From: Limnoperna fortunei
Lineage: Eukaryota > Mollusca > Bivalvia > Mytilida > Modiolidae
Assembly (NCBI GenBank): GCA_944474755.1
Contig: OX104114.1
Span: 81,888,623-81,952,622, forward strand
Direction: 5' to 3'
DNA: 64,000 bases
Below the pieces are notes generated by a model that ran no database searches, was not told the DNA's origin, and saw nothing but the letters and a program-made list of their open reading frames with translations. Made by a program: the position numbers and the translations under genes. Positions 24,601-39,100 of the stretch are shown piece by piece; the first letter of the stretch is position 1, and every line of letters starts with the position of its first letter.

Positions 24601-27088
24601 TGACATACAATGGTATTTCCTTTGTTGGAACTTATTAATTTAGTGTTAAATACTTTTGGTAAGTATTTAATATGTTTTCTCTGTATGTAGAGAAAAAGAA
24701 CAAACCGTTGACATGGCGACCTAATGAGTACAAACCTCACAATTTACTGAAGAGAAAATCAAAGAGCATATCAAAGAGTGATATTGTTAACATCAAGTCC
24801 TTAAGGGGAGATAATTCAAAATCTACAAAGAAAGGTGTCAACAAAAAGACATGGCATTCAGCCAAAGAAAACATTTCCCCAAATGTTAGGACAAAATTGT
24901 CAGGTTTGTTGGCATGCCAACAGAATAACACAGTTCATAATATTATTTGTATGCGTAATGTTTCATAGTTTGTTCAAACTTTACAATAACCGATATTACT
25001 AGTATAAATTATGATTTTGCATGGCCTTAAAAATTTATGAACTCATACAATTATAATGAAGGGTTAAAATCTTGAAGACACCTTAAATAACACAATTAAA
25101 GAAATATATGTGTTTTCGTGCATGCCACAATATTTGAAATGTAACTGCATGCACTTTTGATGTGTTTTAAGAGAAATCTAACCATTTGATGTAAATAATG
25201 TCCAAGATAACAGATATTTATGGAATTTAAGCCAAATGTTTATACATGTACCATTAGTATCTTGGAAAATAGTCCTGAATACACTTGTCAGGCATACATG
25301 TTTTGTAAGATTTTTTATGAAATTGAAATGTTTATATTAACAATATTATAGACAAGTTAAAAAAAAATTATGATATTCAACCATTTGATTATTTTAATGG
25401 AGTTATTAAATGTAAATGGAAATGTAAAATCATAAAAAAAATGGTATGTTAGCTTTCTCATGTCTATATGTTTTGTAAGGTTATAATAAAATCAATGTTT
25501 ATATGAGGTTTATGAACTGCACAAGCAGAGCCATACCACATGTAATAATTCCTTAGGTCTGTCTAACTACAGTTACAAAATGACTTGATTGCCCTTGCAA
25601 GTTACAATATGTGCTTTTACGAGGGACTTATATTAGGAACACTTTAGTTTTATTTTGATCTGTACTTTTAGCGAGAAACCCACCACCACCACAAAATCCT
25701 CTGGAAAGTAAATCACCTCATGTTGATGAATCAAAGGTACAATATCCAGTCAGAGATCCTCTAGGACAGTACACGTAAGTACATGGATCTATTCGTAGCA
25801 ACACTTGCACCATATCTATGTTTTCATTGATTAAGGGGCACTGGTTGCACGAAAGTCAATGTTCAATATATGACTTCATAGAAACTATCCTAAAAAATAA
25901 AGAGGTTTCTGGTATCCTAATTTTGAAAAAATGCTGTCTTTGTTTAAATATAAATAAAAAATCTTTTCTTTTTGTGTGAAATTCTCATATGTATACCTCA
26001 TTATTTGAAAAATCTCTTTAAGACCCACAATTGTACTGTGCTAACTATCAAAGGTACAATGTTTTATGTTACCCAAACTTGACCAAACAATTCTATAATT
26101 TACTGCTTAAATTTAGGATATTTTGGTGAATAGGAAAGCCTTGTGCTTTGAAAATTTGTGTCATAATATTAACAGTTTTCTATTAAATATAATTAAAGTT
26201 AAAGTACCATAGTTTATTGCAGATTTTAAATGAAAACATAGATCACATGAGTGCAAAAAACAATACAAACAAAAAATTAGTTGGCTAAACAACAAATTTC
26301 TTTTGTTTACCTACATTACGATATTTCTAGGGACAATCGTCGATACGTCGTTAGAGATCCCCTCGGAGAGTATACGTAAGTCTGTCACACCTTGTCTGTT
26401 ATCACTACTGTGCTTTGCTTTGGAAATAAAAAATTTCACTTTGCAAATGTTTTTGCTTAAACATACAGTTGATATAACAGCCCAATGTGTCATTGCATGA
26501 ATATTGGAGAATATTGGCCCGAAAAAGAATAAAACTTTGTAATACTTTGCACACATTTGCAAGTTCAAATAATATTCTAAGAAGGACAACATTCACCAAA
26601 GTTCATGATATAGTTCTTGTTGTATAAACAATCACTTAAACTTTTAAATTGGAACATTTTGGTCATCAATGACAGTATTTTGATTCAGTAATGGTAGAAT
26701 AATACATGCTGACTTCAATGGAAACAACTTGTTGCTATACAATAAATATTACATTTTATTCAATTAGTTCTTTAATATAAAATTGCTGTGTTGAGTCAAT
26801 TATTACTAACTTTCTAGGAAGTGAATTTTAACATTGGAAAGCACATTTCAATCCCAACTGTAATGTATGTTTAGTAGATTATATGTTTCTTTTCAGTATT
26901 ATCTCATTGAAATCATTTCAGATATATACGTTCATTTCATCAAACAATACCTACATTACTCTGCATATTGTAGATTATTTTATTTCTGCCATAATTGAAA
27001 ATAAATCACTTATCATATGTTCCTGTTTATCTAAAAGTCAAACAACATTAATAATAATAATAATAATAATATAATAATAATAATAATA

Positions 27089-27175
<87 letters not shown>

Positions 27176-30100
27176 TCTTGAATTTAACTTTTATTAATTA
27201 TAATTATATTTTAAGTTCTTAAAAATTTAACATTTTTATTCCATGATTAGATTTTGAATCTTAACTTTATAATGGGCAATAAAGGTAGATAACTTATGAT
27301 GACTGAAATAATTTTTTACTAACTGAATAATATAATTTCCAATCTTATTGTTTTTTGCAAAATATTATCAATTTGTTGATTATCCCCTAGTGATATTGTT
27401 TTCTTAGCTACTTGTATAAAGTCGTTCTTACCACCATTTTAATATTCATTTTCACGTAACCTTAGCACTATTCAAAACTGTTTCTTTAAATTAGACAAAA
27501 TACAAATTCTTACACATTTTTTGTAATTATAGAACAGGTTTGTCCAATGTTTTGTTTTTAAATTCACAATCTTTTTGTAGCCAGATAAAGACAATTCGAG
27601 ACTGATTTTTGTCTACAACAAATACAGTACAATAATATAACCTCAATCTGATTGGATGCCAAGTTCCATCCAATCAACAATATTTGATCAGATAGATTTA
27701 CAAAAACGGAAGTTTGTGACTAGTATTTATAGGTTATTTACGTTTTTTGAAACGAGATGCGTTTTCTCGTCCATATCTCATCGAAGGGCGACAGCCCTGA
27801 GATGAGATGACGAGAAAATGCATCGAGTTTCATAAAACGTAAATAATCTGTTTATCGCTGTTTTGTAACATTGTGACGTCACAGTGTTACTTAACGACGT
27901 CTTGACAGCGAGCTGAGATGGGCCCATCTCAAGCTAGTAGAGTGAGATGGAATAATATCGCACACAAAGATCAAAGGAAAATATTGCAAAATAGCGATAA
28001 TACACAAAATCAGCATGTTCTGGAAGACCTATAAATAGTAATTCCCTAACTGTAAAGCCACGAGACCTTCAATAAAGGCCACTAAACATAACATTTGTAC
28101 ATTGCTTGTTAATATCCACCTCACCCATGGTCTTGCCATTTCATAAAGCCAGTTTTTTGTGGAGCAAAAGGTTGCTATATATTTGACCTCGGATATTATT
28201 TAAGTTACTGGATATATACTGACCTTCTGCTTGCATGTTACTTTTTTCTTAGTAAAGAGCTAAAAATTATCACACAACTATCGCTTGTTCACTTTTTACG
28301 TGCCCAGTACATTGCCTCATACTAGTCATTCAGCAACATTGTTTTATTTTAACAGCGAGGAACACAAATTCAAGCTCCAGAAGGAGATGCGAGATATTGA
28401 AGAGGACAGAAAACAAAGAGATATCATTGAAAAAATCAGAACAGAGGAAAGACAGGAAGAAAAGAGGAAGGTAATGTGAGATTTAAACAAACTTTGTATA
28501 ACTCAGTGGTCTAAAATCCTGTTAAGATTTTCTTCTAAAATATAAAAAGATCTCATGTTTTCATACTAAAGGTATTCTGACAGCTGGCTAATATAAAATT
28601 AATCATTTGATGTTTCAGACTTCACTTGTTCTCTTCTGTAATATGGCTGATAAACTGTCAATGAATTAATCTACTTCATTTTGTGAATATTTTCAAATAA
28701 CCATTTTTTAGGTAAGGTTTCTGCAGATCTGTAAATAAAAAAATGCTAATATTTTGTAAAATAAAAATAACAAATATTTAGCTTTCTTTTCAGTATAATT
28801 TTGTAAGTTTTTGAAATCTAAACAATTCCCTATAATCTTAGTTCACATCTTAAGTTAGTACTATTTTTATGCAAATATCTCTTTATTACCCATAGTTCTC
28901 TGAAGACCGTTACAGACAACGACAGGTCTAGAGCCTTTTCTTCATTCTGACTAACGTTTGAGCTGATTATTCTTTCTATTGCTGCTAAATCTTAATTTCT
29001 TTATTGAAAAGATTTTTTTACCACTATATATGCCAAAAAAATAATAATACTCAAGCACGAGTACTAATTTTTAATTTTGTATGGTCTTAAATATTAGAAA
29101 TGAAACAAAAATAGTGTTCAGTAACTCTAACCATTGTCACATGTAGTATTGGGTAACTGTTAGGAACAGGTACATTATATGGTGTTTTTTTCACAGTTTG
29201 ATATTAAATCTAAACATGCTAAGGGCTTGTAATTTGTGAGTTATATTTCTGGAACACCCCTCATTATTTTTATTGTAGAAAAACATTTTTGGCCAATATA
29301 TGGATTAGAACTATCTTCATTATTACACCCCATTAGTGAGAAACTTAGTGCTTAGTCATTCAGTTTTCAATTGTCAGTAAAAATAATTTGTTAAGGGGTT
29401 TCCTAGTCATGTCAACTTAAAATCCAGTTATCTTCCCTTGGTCTATTAAAAGAAGAGTCTTGTTCAAAAACTTCCGGGATGTTTTACACTCCTTTAGGAG
29501 TCTACTCCCGTATATGGAAGAAGAAGAAGAAGAACTATATAAGCTGATCATTTTGTTCATCATAAACAACAATCAGTTTTGTGTCCTTTGTCTTTGTCGA
29601 TGTGAATGTGAGGTAAATTGTTTCATCATGTTTATTCAAAATACCTAAAAGCATTGTAGACAGTACGTCAGTACCATTGAAAGGGTTATATGCATAAAAC
29701 ATTTATCAAATGTTCCAACAATCAGTCATAATTCATCATATTAAGCATATTTTACATTAAGTGGAAAATGTATGGGCCATTTGAAGGTTTGATGCATTTG
29801 CGTGTAATTAATTGCGCAAACTGGATTCTGCCCACGATACTACCACGAATAATATGTCCATGGAAAATTTGTGGGATGATGCAATGACCATATATTACAG
29901 TCTGTTTTATAAATTGACTTCTCCTAGGGTTATAATGTGTTTAAGGTTACAAATGTCTTGACCTAGATACTAGCAAAATTTGGCAGTTAGGCACTTAAAC
30001 AATACAGGTGTCAAGGATCGTATATTATCATATTTGGTTACTAAACATCATTGCAAACAACTTTTTTGTGCAACTGAAGAACAAATGAGATGTTAAAACA

Positions 30101-33100
30101 CAGCAAGCTTTTAATGTTTTGCTAAAAAATGATAAAACTTACAATGAATGGTTTTTAGCACTGTACTTCAGCAAGTTCTGTGGTCAGATACAATGTATAG
30201 AAGTATGACTTCCTGTCTGAATGTCAGCCATTTTTGTTGTCATGCATATTGAAAATAAGCAATTACTTGTGATGCACAGTAAATTTGTTTGGCTCCATGA
30301 AATGTTGTAGTCACAAACAAATCAGAATAAAAGTTCTTTATTGTTGACTTTCTCTTTATTAGTTGGAATGACTTTTAACATGTTTACTGTCATCTGTTAC
30401 TATGACTTTTGTCATTTTTATTTGTTAACAGAAAGTTGGTTTTTGTTTAGTTGTAAATGCAAATATGTATAATAAGATTTGTTGCCATTTACAAATGGGA
30501 TTCTAGGAAAGCTGGACTAACCTTGCATGGGTATTAGTATTCCTAACATTTAATGAATCAATGAATATAAAAAAAAACATATTAAATTGTATGTTTAATT
30601 TTGTTTCTGTCAATTTGATTATTAAAATTATTACTTTTTAATTGTTGTATCTGCATTGTGCTCCAGCCTGTAATGGCCTAGACCAAATTTAGCTGCTAAA
30701 TCCCTGTGAAAAAACAGCTCTCTAAAAGATCCACAAGAACAAATTAAAGGTCATTCTAACTTTATGCTTTCATATCTTTTCTATCCGGCAATTCAAAGAA
30801 ACTCACACTCTATTGGACTCAAATCTCACTGTTCTCTGCTTTGAATCTTTTATGAAAAAAATGTCACAAACTTGCAGTATTGTTTGTATTGTTAGGTATC
30901 AGAAGAATTTAGTGCCAGCTTCAATCCCTGTATATGTACATATTTTAGTATGTAATATTTAGTGATTAACAATTTCAGCAGTTGGCTTTATATTCCTATT
31001 AATCATTTTGAATAGCATAAACCAGAGGAGTTCATAAAATCTGATGAAAAAACATCTTTAAATGTTTTAGTCCTTTTTCCTTTAGATTTAATTGCAATGT
31101 TGGAAATTTTCAGCTTACAATGCTGACTGTGGACCCAAGTCCATAACAAAATGGAGTGTGCCACACTCTTTGCATAATGAAAATCTCTTTAAAAGTGAGG
31201 CTTGTTGTAGCCACTACAAAAGGCTTAATACATTATACTCATAATTTTCTGGTAGCAGTCATTTTTTTTCCAATGTTCCACTCCTTATTGATCTGTTATT
31301 TTTTAACTTATTTTTGTCCTGAATGTAGCTGAAATATTGCTTGCTCAATCCATTAAGATCCTACCTTGCTAGTACATGTGTTGTGGTAGATTTTCTGATA
31401 AAAGGGCATTAATATAGGTATCAGTCTTGTTCTCCTTTGCTATATATAGCCATAAAGTATTCAGCAACATCTACACAATCACAATGGGGGGCCTCGGTGG
31501 CCGAGTGGTCAAGGTAGTTCGTCCACTATTGATCACGTGGTCTGTCAACACTGAGATTGCGGGTTCGATTCTCACTGCAGGCAGGGTGTACTCGACTCCA
31601 ATCTTAATTGACAAGGATTGCCAGTTTTCCTACCGCAGGTCGGGGGTTCTCTCCGGGTACTCCGGCTTCCTCCCCCAATAAAAACTGGACGCCATGAAAT
31701 AGCTGAAAAATTGCTGAAAGTGGCGTTAAAACACCATTCAAACAAACAAAAAAACACAATCACAATGTAGCACTTGTCAAGAATTTTGGAACTTTGTTCT
31801 GGAACAGTCCTTGGACATGAACACTTAGGGCCTCCTCATTTAAACTTGAAAGAATTAATTATTACATTCAGACTACAATATGGCATGAAATATTACCAAA
31901 AGTTTGCATTATCACCAACCAATTAGTCAATCTGAAATTTGATCAATTTTAAACTCAATACAGTGACTACACAGTCCTGACATTGATTGGAAACTTTATT
32001 TAAAATTAAGATCTAAAGACTAACGTTTGTTTTGCACTAGATTTTTCTGAAACCTAATGTTATTTGTTATACTGTCTTTTTTACAGGATAAGGAAATGTT
32101 AACAAACTATTACCCATGGGGTAGACCGGGTGGAGGGGCACCTCGAGTAAGTTTATCCTCGTCTTTTGGGCTTTATTAAACTAACATGTTATTATTCAGT
32201 TTATTAATCAGAACTGTGTATCTAGATGAATTGAAATTCTTGTGCATCTTTACAAATAATAATTTTTTCCAAATCCCTGTTTTTGTTGACAATCATACTA
32301 AACACTAAAGTTTAAAAAACATTATTATATAATATTTTAGTTTAATTTAATGCAGAAAAGTACGCTGTCATACTTGTATTATTTGTTTGTTAAATGCACA
32401 GGAATTTTATGTTTATAAGTATGCATGCAAATCCCAATGATTGATGTATACCACTAACAGTTGAATAATTTGCAGGAATTTCACAGATTTATATGTACAT
32501 TGCATGTTGTGGTTTATGTAACACTGTTTTTCACTCATTTTACATTGGAAAGCATGACGAGAATATTGAAATCATAATACATCACTTTAATTTTTCATCT
32601 TATTACTTCATTATTTTTTATTTCCTATTTTATATTAACTTATGTTGAAAATACTCTTACATGTAATGCCTGATCAATTAACTGTATATTAAACACAGTT
32701 TGAAACTTTCAAACAAATTTAATTTTTATGCACAAAGGGAGAAAACTCCTTCAACACAAATCACTGTAGTACCCATATCAGCATTTCTTTTTTGTGTTTT
32801 ATGTGTTTTTAATATAAATTATCTCCTCTAAACGCCACTTTTCAATCTGAAAACAGATCTTTAAATTTTAAGGTTCTAAAATCGGTCAGACAAGTTAATC
32901 AATTAAAAATTACCTCCCTTGTTTTACACACAAACATTTTATAGAAAATATTTAAACTTTAACTTCAGTGTTGTTTCTAGCAGTCTCGGTGGCCAAGTGG
33001 TTAAGGTAGTTAGTCATCTCCTATTGATCACAGAGGTTTTCAGCTTGAGCCTTACTGCAGGCAGGGTGTGCTCGACTCCAACCTAAATTTGACAAGTATT

Positions 33101-36100
33101 GCCTGTTTTCCTGATGAAAATCAGAGGTTTTTCAATTGGTTCTCCTGCTTTTTCCACAATCATAATAACTAGAAGCCATAATATACCTAAAGAATTACTA
33201 AAAGTGGCATTAACCAATAAACAAACAGTGTTGTTTCTCCATATCATTATATTTAAATTATTACAGAACATTTGACAATATATATGAAACATACATTCAA
33301 AATGTCCAAACTGCAGATGAAATTTAACAAATTATTTTTATTACAAGCCTTAATTGGCAATGTGAGTTTATTGGACACTGTCCAATTTAATTATATACTG
33401 GTAAGTCGGGGATTATCCTTAACATTAATCCTTGTTTATTTTGTTGAACTGTTTACCAGTAGTGTAGTGACCACTCATCAAATTCTTTGTGTGATATGGA
33501 ATAACTATTGATCAAATGTAAATATTCAAAATACTAATACTAGAGGTAGCTTTGTTATTTTGTTTGATAATTAATCACTTACATAAAAAGACAAAAATAT
33601 TAAATAAAATCTTCTGAGTAGGTTTGTGTATCCAATAATCATGACATCTTGTGTTAAAAGTTGAGCACTTTTTTTTTATCTTTTTGTGGTTTTTGGTTGA
33701 AAGTGGACTAACCTTGCATGGGTATAAGTATTCCTAACATTTAATGAATAAATGAATATAAAAAAACCATATTAAATTATATGTTTGTTTTTGTTTCTGT
33801 CAATTTGATTATTAAAATTATTACTTTTTAATTGTTGTATCTGCTTGTAACTTTTTTTCTGTTCCTATGTGATTAATCATTAGCTGTTAAATGGAGACAT
33901 TAACTTGATACAACTCATGTGGTTAAAAAAAAACAATTTATTAACTAGTCGTTACGAACAATTGGTAAGGTGACATTTTATTGACTATGGTAAAAGGAAA
34001 TGAAAAAATAGGGTTTTTTTTAATTTAGTATACTTAAGGAACATTTTTATACTTTGTAAGTATGGAATGTTAACAGTGATTTAGCCTTGAATACAACATT
34101 ATCTAAAACAATTTTCAGCCAATCAACCAGTTAGAGACAAAAGCATACATCTTCACAGATATGTTAGTTGTTCATAATCTAAGAACTGTTTTGAAATTTT
34201 AGGACGATAACAGAAAACAGAAGTTTTTAGAAACAGACTTACTCTCCAGTCCAACACCTAGTTATAGAGAAAGAATGGTAAGTGAGAAATATTATGGCAA
34301 CAGAAATATTCAGAATTGCAATTATTATATTTTTTTTTGGGGGGGGGGGGGGGGGAGGTAACTATCAAGGGAAATATTAATAAATGATTGCATAATTGAT
34401 TATGTTATGTGAATCATTATTGTCATTAAAATATGAACTGTTCAAAAATGAGGTATATTGTTGTGTCCATGAATTAATATATATTCATGTAATAAAAAGT
34501 AAGTTGCATAAGAGCAAATTTAAGATAAAAATTGTAAATATATAATGTATGTATACAACTAAATGTTAATTTATTCCTTTGGGTTTCATTTAGACTGCAG
34601 GTATTATATTAAAATACCAAAATATTAAATACCTCTACAGTAAATATAATAGAATGTATGACATGATAGAGTAACAGAATGAAACTTAAATATAATCAGA
34701 CAGAATGTAATTGTTCAGAAGTCGTTATTGATTGTTCTTTTATCTCAGCTTTCTCTGCCATCTATACATCTAGTAAGTTATATACATGTAGATAATATTG
34801 ATCAACAATGGTAGCTGGAATCTCCAAGTAGATCTATTGTAGACCTTTAAAATGTTGTTATTCCTGCTTGAAAAGCTTTGAACAAAATAAAAAGCACATG
34901 ATTTTGTTTTGGGGTCATCACGAATTGGTTGTAGTTTTGTAAAACATAATTGTTCCATCCAAAAAACACAAAATTTAGTGTGACCATTTATTATGAATTG
35001 GAGGGGAAAAGGGGGGGGGGGGTAGAACTTAATCAACAAAACAGAAAACAGGGAATCTATGAAAATATACCGCATTCATTGACATTGTAAAACCACAATG
35101 CAAGTCTTGTTTGTAATATTCACGTGACGGAATAAGTTGACAGACACTGTAAAAAATAATAAAATTGCTGAAACATTGTGGACCACCTTTCCAAATAAGA
35201 AAATATGTGTTCAGTGTATTTAAACTCGTTTACTTCATCTTGCATAGTAAATGATAGTTTGGTTGGTTAATTGAACAGATAAGTAGGTCACTGACTGTAG
35301 AAGAACTCGACTGGATGGCGAGACGGCAAAGACAACAGGAACTATTAGAATCATGGGTATTACTTCAAACACTTGTTTTGGATTTTATCAGGGGCAACAA
35401 TTTTTTTTTTAGCCAACATTTCTTCATAATTGTAGTCTTCAGAGTAGTGCAAAACATGTGCACTTCATGGAATTCATCTTCCAACTTGACATTCCATATT
35501 GTTGTGGGTACTTTACATCATAAAGCATATGTCATGCTTTTAGTATAAGTGGAAATAATGCTAAGCATACAAGAGAATTTCATACGACATGTTACTAACA
35601 AAGTCGCTCATGTGTTTTAGTTGTTCCATAGATTGCATATCATATGCATTGAGGATATTCTGATGTGCATTTTATATGCCAATAATGGGCTACCACCTTT
35701 CAACATAATATTTTATGTTCAAAATATTTTAGGATTATGAAAAAAAAAAGATTTATCACTTTTATCAGTGAACATTTTATTCACTTACCCTACTTTACAG
35801 CAGAATGCTACAAAAATAAGTTGAAAAATCACAATTGAGATTATTTTACAGAAATAAATAAGATAAATGTTAAAGGAACAGCCAACACTGTTTTCACCAA
35901 ACGTATGGTAGAACCTCTATTATAAAACAAAATTCCATTATTTTTTTTATCTCAAATCATAAATGAATCATTGTCATAGCTTTTAATGAGTAGTTATTTC
36001 AGATCATGTGGTAGTGAGTTGAAATACAAGTTGTGTTATAGTGTACACTTCTCATGTGGAATGGATAAAGCATTTCAAAGACTAGAACTGTCTTCTATTT

Positions 36101-39100
36101 ACAATATTCTGCACAGGTTGTCTTTCCTTATTATCTTAATTATCTCCCTTATTTAGCTGTTTTTATAAGCATTTTACTTGTACTCATAAAATTGTGTCTT
36201 ATCCAGGCAACTTATGAACTATAAATTATGTATATAAATTTATAAAAGAAATTATTAATTTATCAATTTAAATACTTTCTGATCTTTTGACTAATTTCCC
36301 TTATTTTAAATTATAGGTTACTTTGAAAATAAATATGTACACCAGACTTCTTAACTTAATAATTCATCACCCTCTATCCACTATTGCCTCTTGCTGTAAA
36401 TGAATTATAAAGACTGGATTATTTGGGTAAAATTTTTGCTTAAAGGAACTATATTACCATGAAAATATTGTTTTGCATAAGATGGTTAGTAAAAAAAATA
36501 GATATGACGAGAGTGAAGACAGTTCTAGTATAAGAAATGTCAGTGTTCATTGAAAATTGGGTTTTGGTGATAACTGTTTAGTTATTACTAATTATAATAC
36601 TGTTTGGTTTATTATTGTTTATTTTATTAATATGGCTACTTGTTTTGGATGTGGACAAAACTAGTAATTACCAAAACTATGTAAAAAAATAACAAAATTA
36701 AATAAAGTATTCTCTTATTGAATTATGACTGTTTTTTTTGTTATTGACTGAATTTGCAATTTGAGATGTTTATAATTTCAAGAATCTTAAACTTTACCTG
36801 TAAATTTTGTTTTTTTTTAAATTACATTTAAATCTGTAGAATTTTGATTATTGACATACTACTTATAATGGCACTGTGTACTACAAGATAAAGGGTTTGT
36901 GTGACAAATTCTTGTTTGTCTTCAGATTCTAATTTTCAGAGTCCCTCCCCTTATTACATTCCTGGAACTTCAGCACTAATTTTTGGTGTACCTTTGCTTT
37001 TTTCTTTGTTTCTTGGGTACTTTTTAACTTTTTTTCTTAATTTCTGGATTTTTAACTGCTGTCTGTTTACTTATGGACTGCTTTCATGCTTTACTTTTGC
37101 TTACTTTCTCTAACCTTTTTTTACTTCTAACATCTGTATTTTTCTTGCAGTTGTCTTTCATTCATTTTTCATCTCATCTTTGTTTCTTTCCTTTCCTCTC
37201 ACTCTCAGCATTCTCACTACCGTCGACCCATCTATCGTCCTTTTGTTGACTTTCTGGGCACACCTGGAGGAGGAGCTCCAATAAGAACTAATTCTGGTAA
37301 TATAAAAACAGCTGTGATTGGAGATTTAATGATCCGGTTTCAGGAAAAAGATCGTATGGCTGTTCAAGAAAGGTTCAGATATAACCAGGACAGAGAAGAC
37401 CAAGAGAAATATCATCAAGAATTAGGTGAGATTTGTTAAACAGGGGAAATAACCTAAATGTAAACCTTGAATCTAGATCACAGAAAGACCAGATACCAAA
37501 AAATACATGAAAATCAAATAATATAAAGGACATAAAGTGACCTTCAACTCGTGAACAGTCTCAGATAAAATTTGTTGTGGTGGATTTAAAACAGTAAAGA
37601 GATACAAAAATTAATTTCTTGCTTCGTAAAATGGTAGAATTCAAACCAATTATTACTGAATAATTGAAACCATAGGAATCTTAATCAAATTTTGAGATTA
37701 ATTTTGTGAATTCCCCAAAATAATTTTGAGGATAGTCATTTTAAACTGAAGTTTAGTGATTGTCACTTATATTCACAAGATCTGACGATACAGAATTTTC
37801 AAGTAAGATATGTATGTTATATCTATAAATTTAAGACATTTCTGCACTTCCATTAACATTTCCCATTGATTTTATTTTAGAGAGGCAACGAAATGAACAA
37901 GAGTTACGTAGACAAGAAGATCGGTTAGATAACTTACAAAGGGAGTTGGAAACGGTAAATGTTGGTATTTGTTTCTTAACGCACTAGACGTGTGGTTTGT
38001 ATGCACAAAAAAATATATAAACACTTCTACACATTAATATACATTTTTGCTATTTAATTCTAATGTAGATTCTTAAATAAATTTTATAAATTTATTGTCC
38101 AATTTAAATTAAATTATAAATGCTGCCACATCTGACTGTCTGATGGTTTTGTGGCATCACATATATTTTCAATATTGGTAATATGGCTTGTTTGAGTTAG
38201 ATTGGTGGTAGGATACATAAATATATTTATTAGTGTTAGGCCTTTGTCAGTAAAGCACCATGGGGACAGCTAGTAACACAAGTATTTATGCATGTTTAAT
38301 TATGTTATAACCATACTAAACTTGGATTCAGTGTTGTCTGCTCCAGTAGACATACTGTATCACTGGTTTTAGCTTTTGATAAGTCTTTATAAATTAAAAT
38401 ATTTCTAAAATATTTTACCAATAATATTGCTTTAAAATACCCTGGTAAGTCACCACTTGGTAATTATGAAGTGTCACGTTTTGGTTGATAAGAAGGGTAG
38501 ATAATTATTTTAATATGCAGACCTTCAAAACATTAAGATTAACTTTTTTATGTCTATGCAGGAGGTATTGCCAGAAAAGATCATAAGCATGTTTTCTAAT
38601 ACATTGTTATTTATCTTTTAACATGTGTCTTGTACAAAATTCAAACAAATCAAAAGCTCTAAGTGCTCTAATCTTTTCATTTTAATCTTTCTAAAAATCA
38701 GTGCCAGGTGGAATCAAACTTGGCAGCAGTTTTCAATCAGTGTTGCAATTTGCATAAAAAGTTGGAGTTTTAACTGATCTGATTGGCTGAAATTTTATAA
38801 ATATGAGAAACTGGTTGGCAGATTGAATTGTGATATGGAAATGTACCTCACCTCAGTCAAGCCATCTACTAATTCTGAGTTTTGCGCACCAATTTTAAAT
38901 TCAAGATGGCTGTCCCTATGGCATGGAAACCTGTTAAAAATACAAATATATTCAAGTGATTGATACTTGCTCTTAAGATCATACTGTTATATAAATAAAA
39001 TCATCTTTATCTTCTAACTTGACATAATATGCTGTAGCAAATATGTTTGCTGATACCAAGTAAATCAAATAATATTATCTGCTTTGACCTATAGCTAAAG

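Noticed and set aside
31487..31571. tRNA gene
   Set aside because: A and B boxes belong to the SINE head; no complete cloverleaf or discriminator end, and the body and target-site duplication show a retroposon.
36901..37113. 70-codon plus-strand open frame rich in F and L
   Set aside because: Lies in the pyrimidine-rich end of an intron; the composition reflects T/C tracts, not coding.
38561..38637. Open segment after TCTATGCAG reading EVLPEKIISMFSN
   Set aside because: Good acceptor, but no donor follows and it stops after about 19 codons; it would interrupt sure exons 16 and 17. An alternative 3' end is possible but unsupported.
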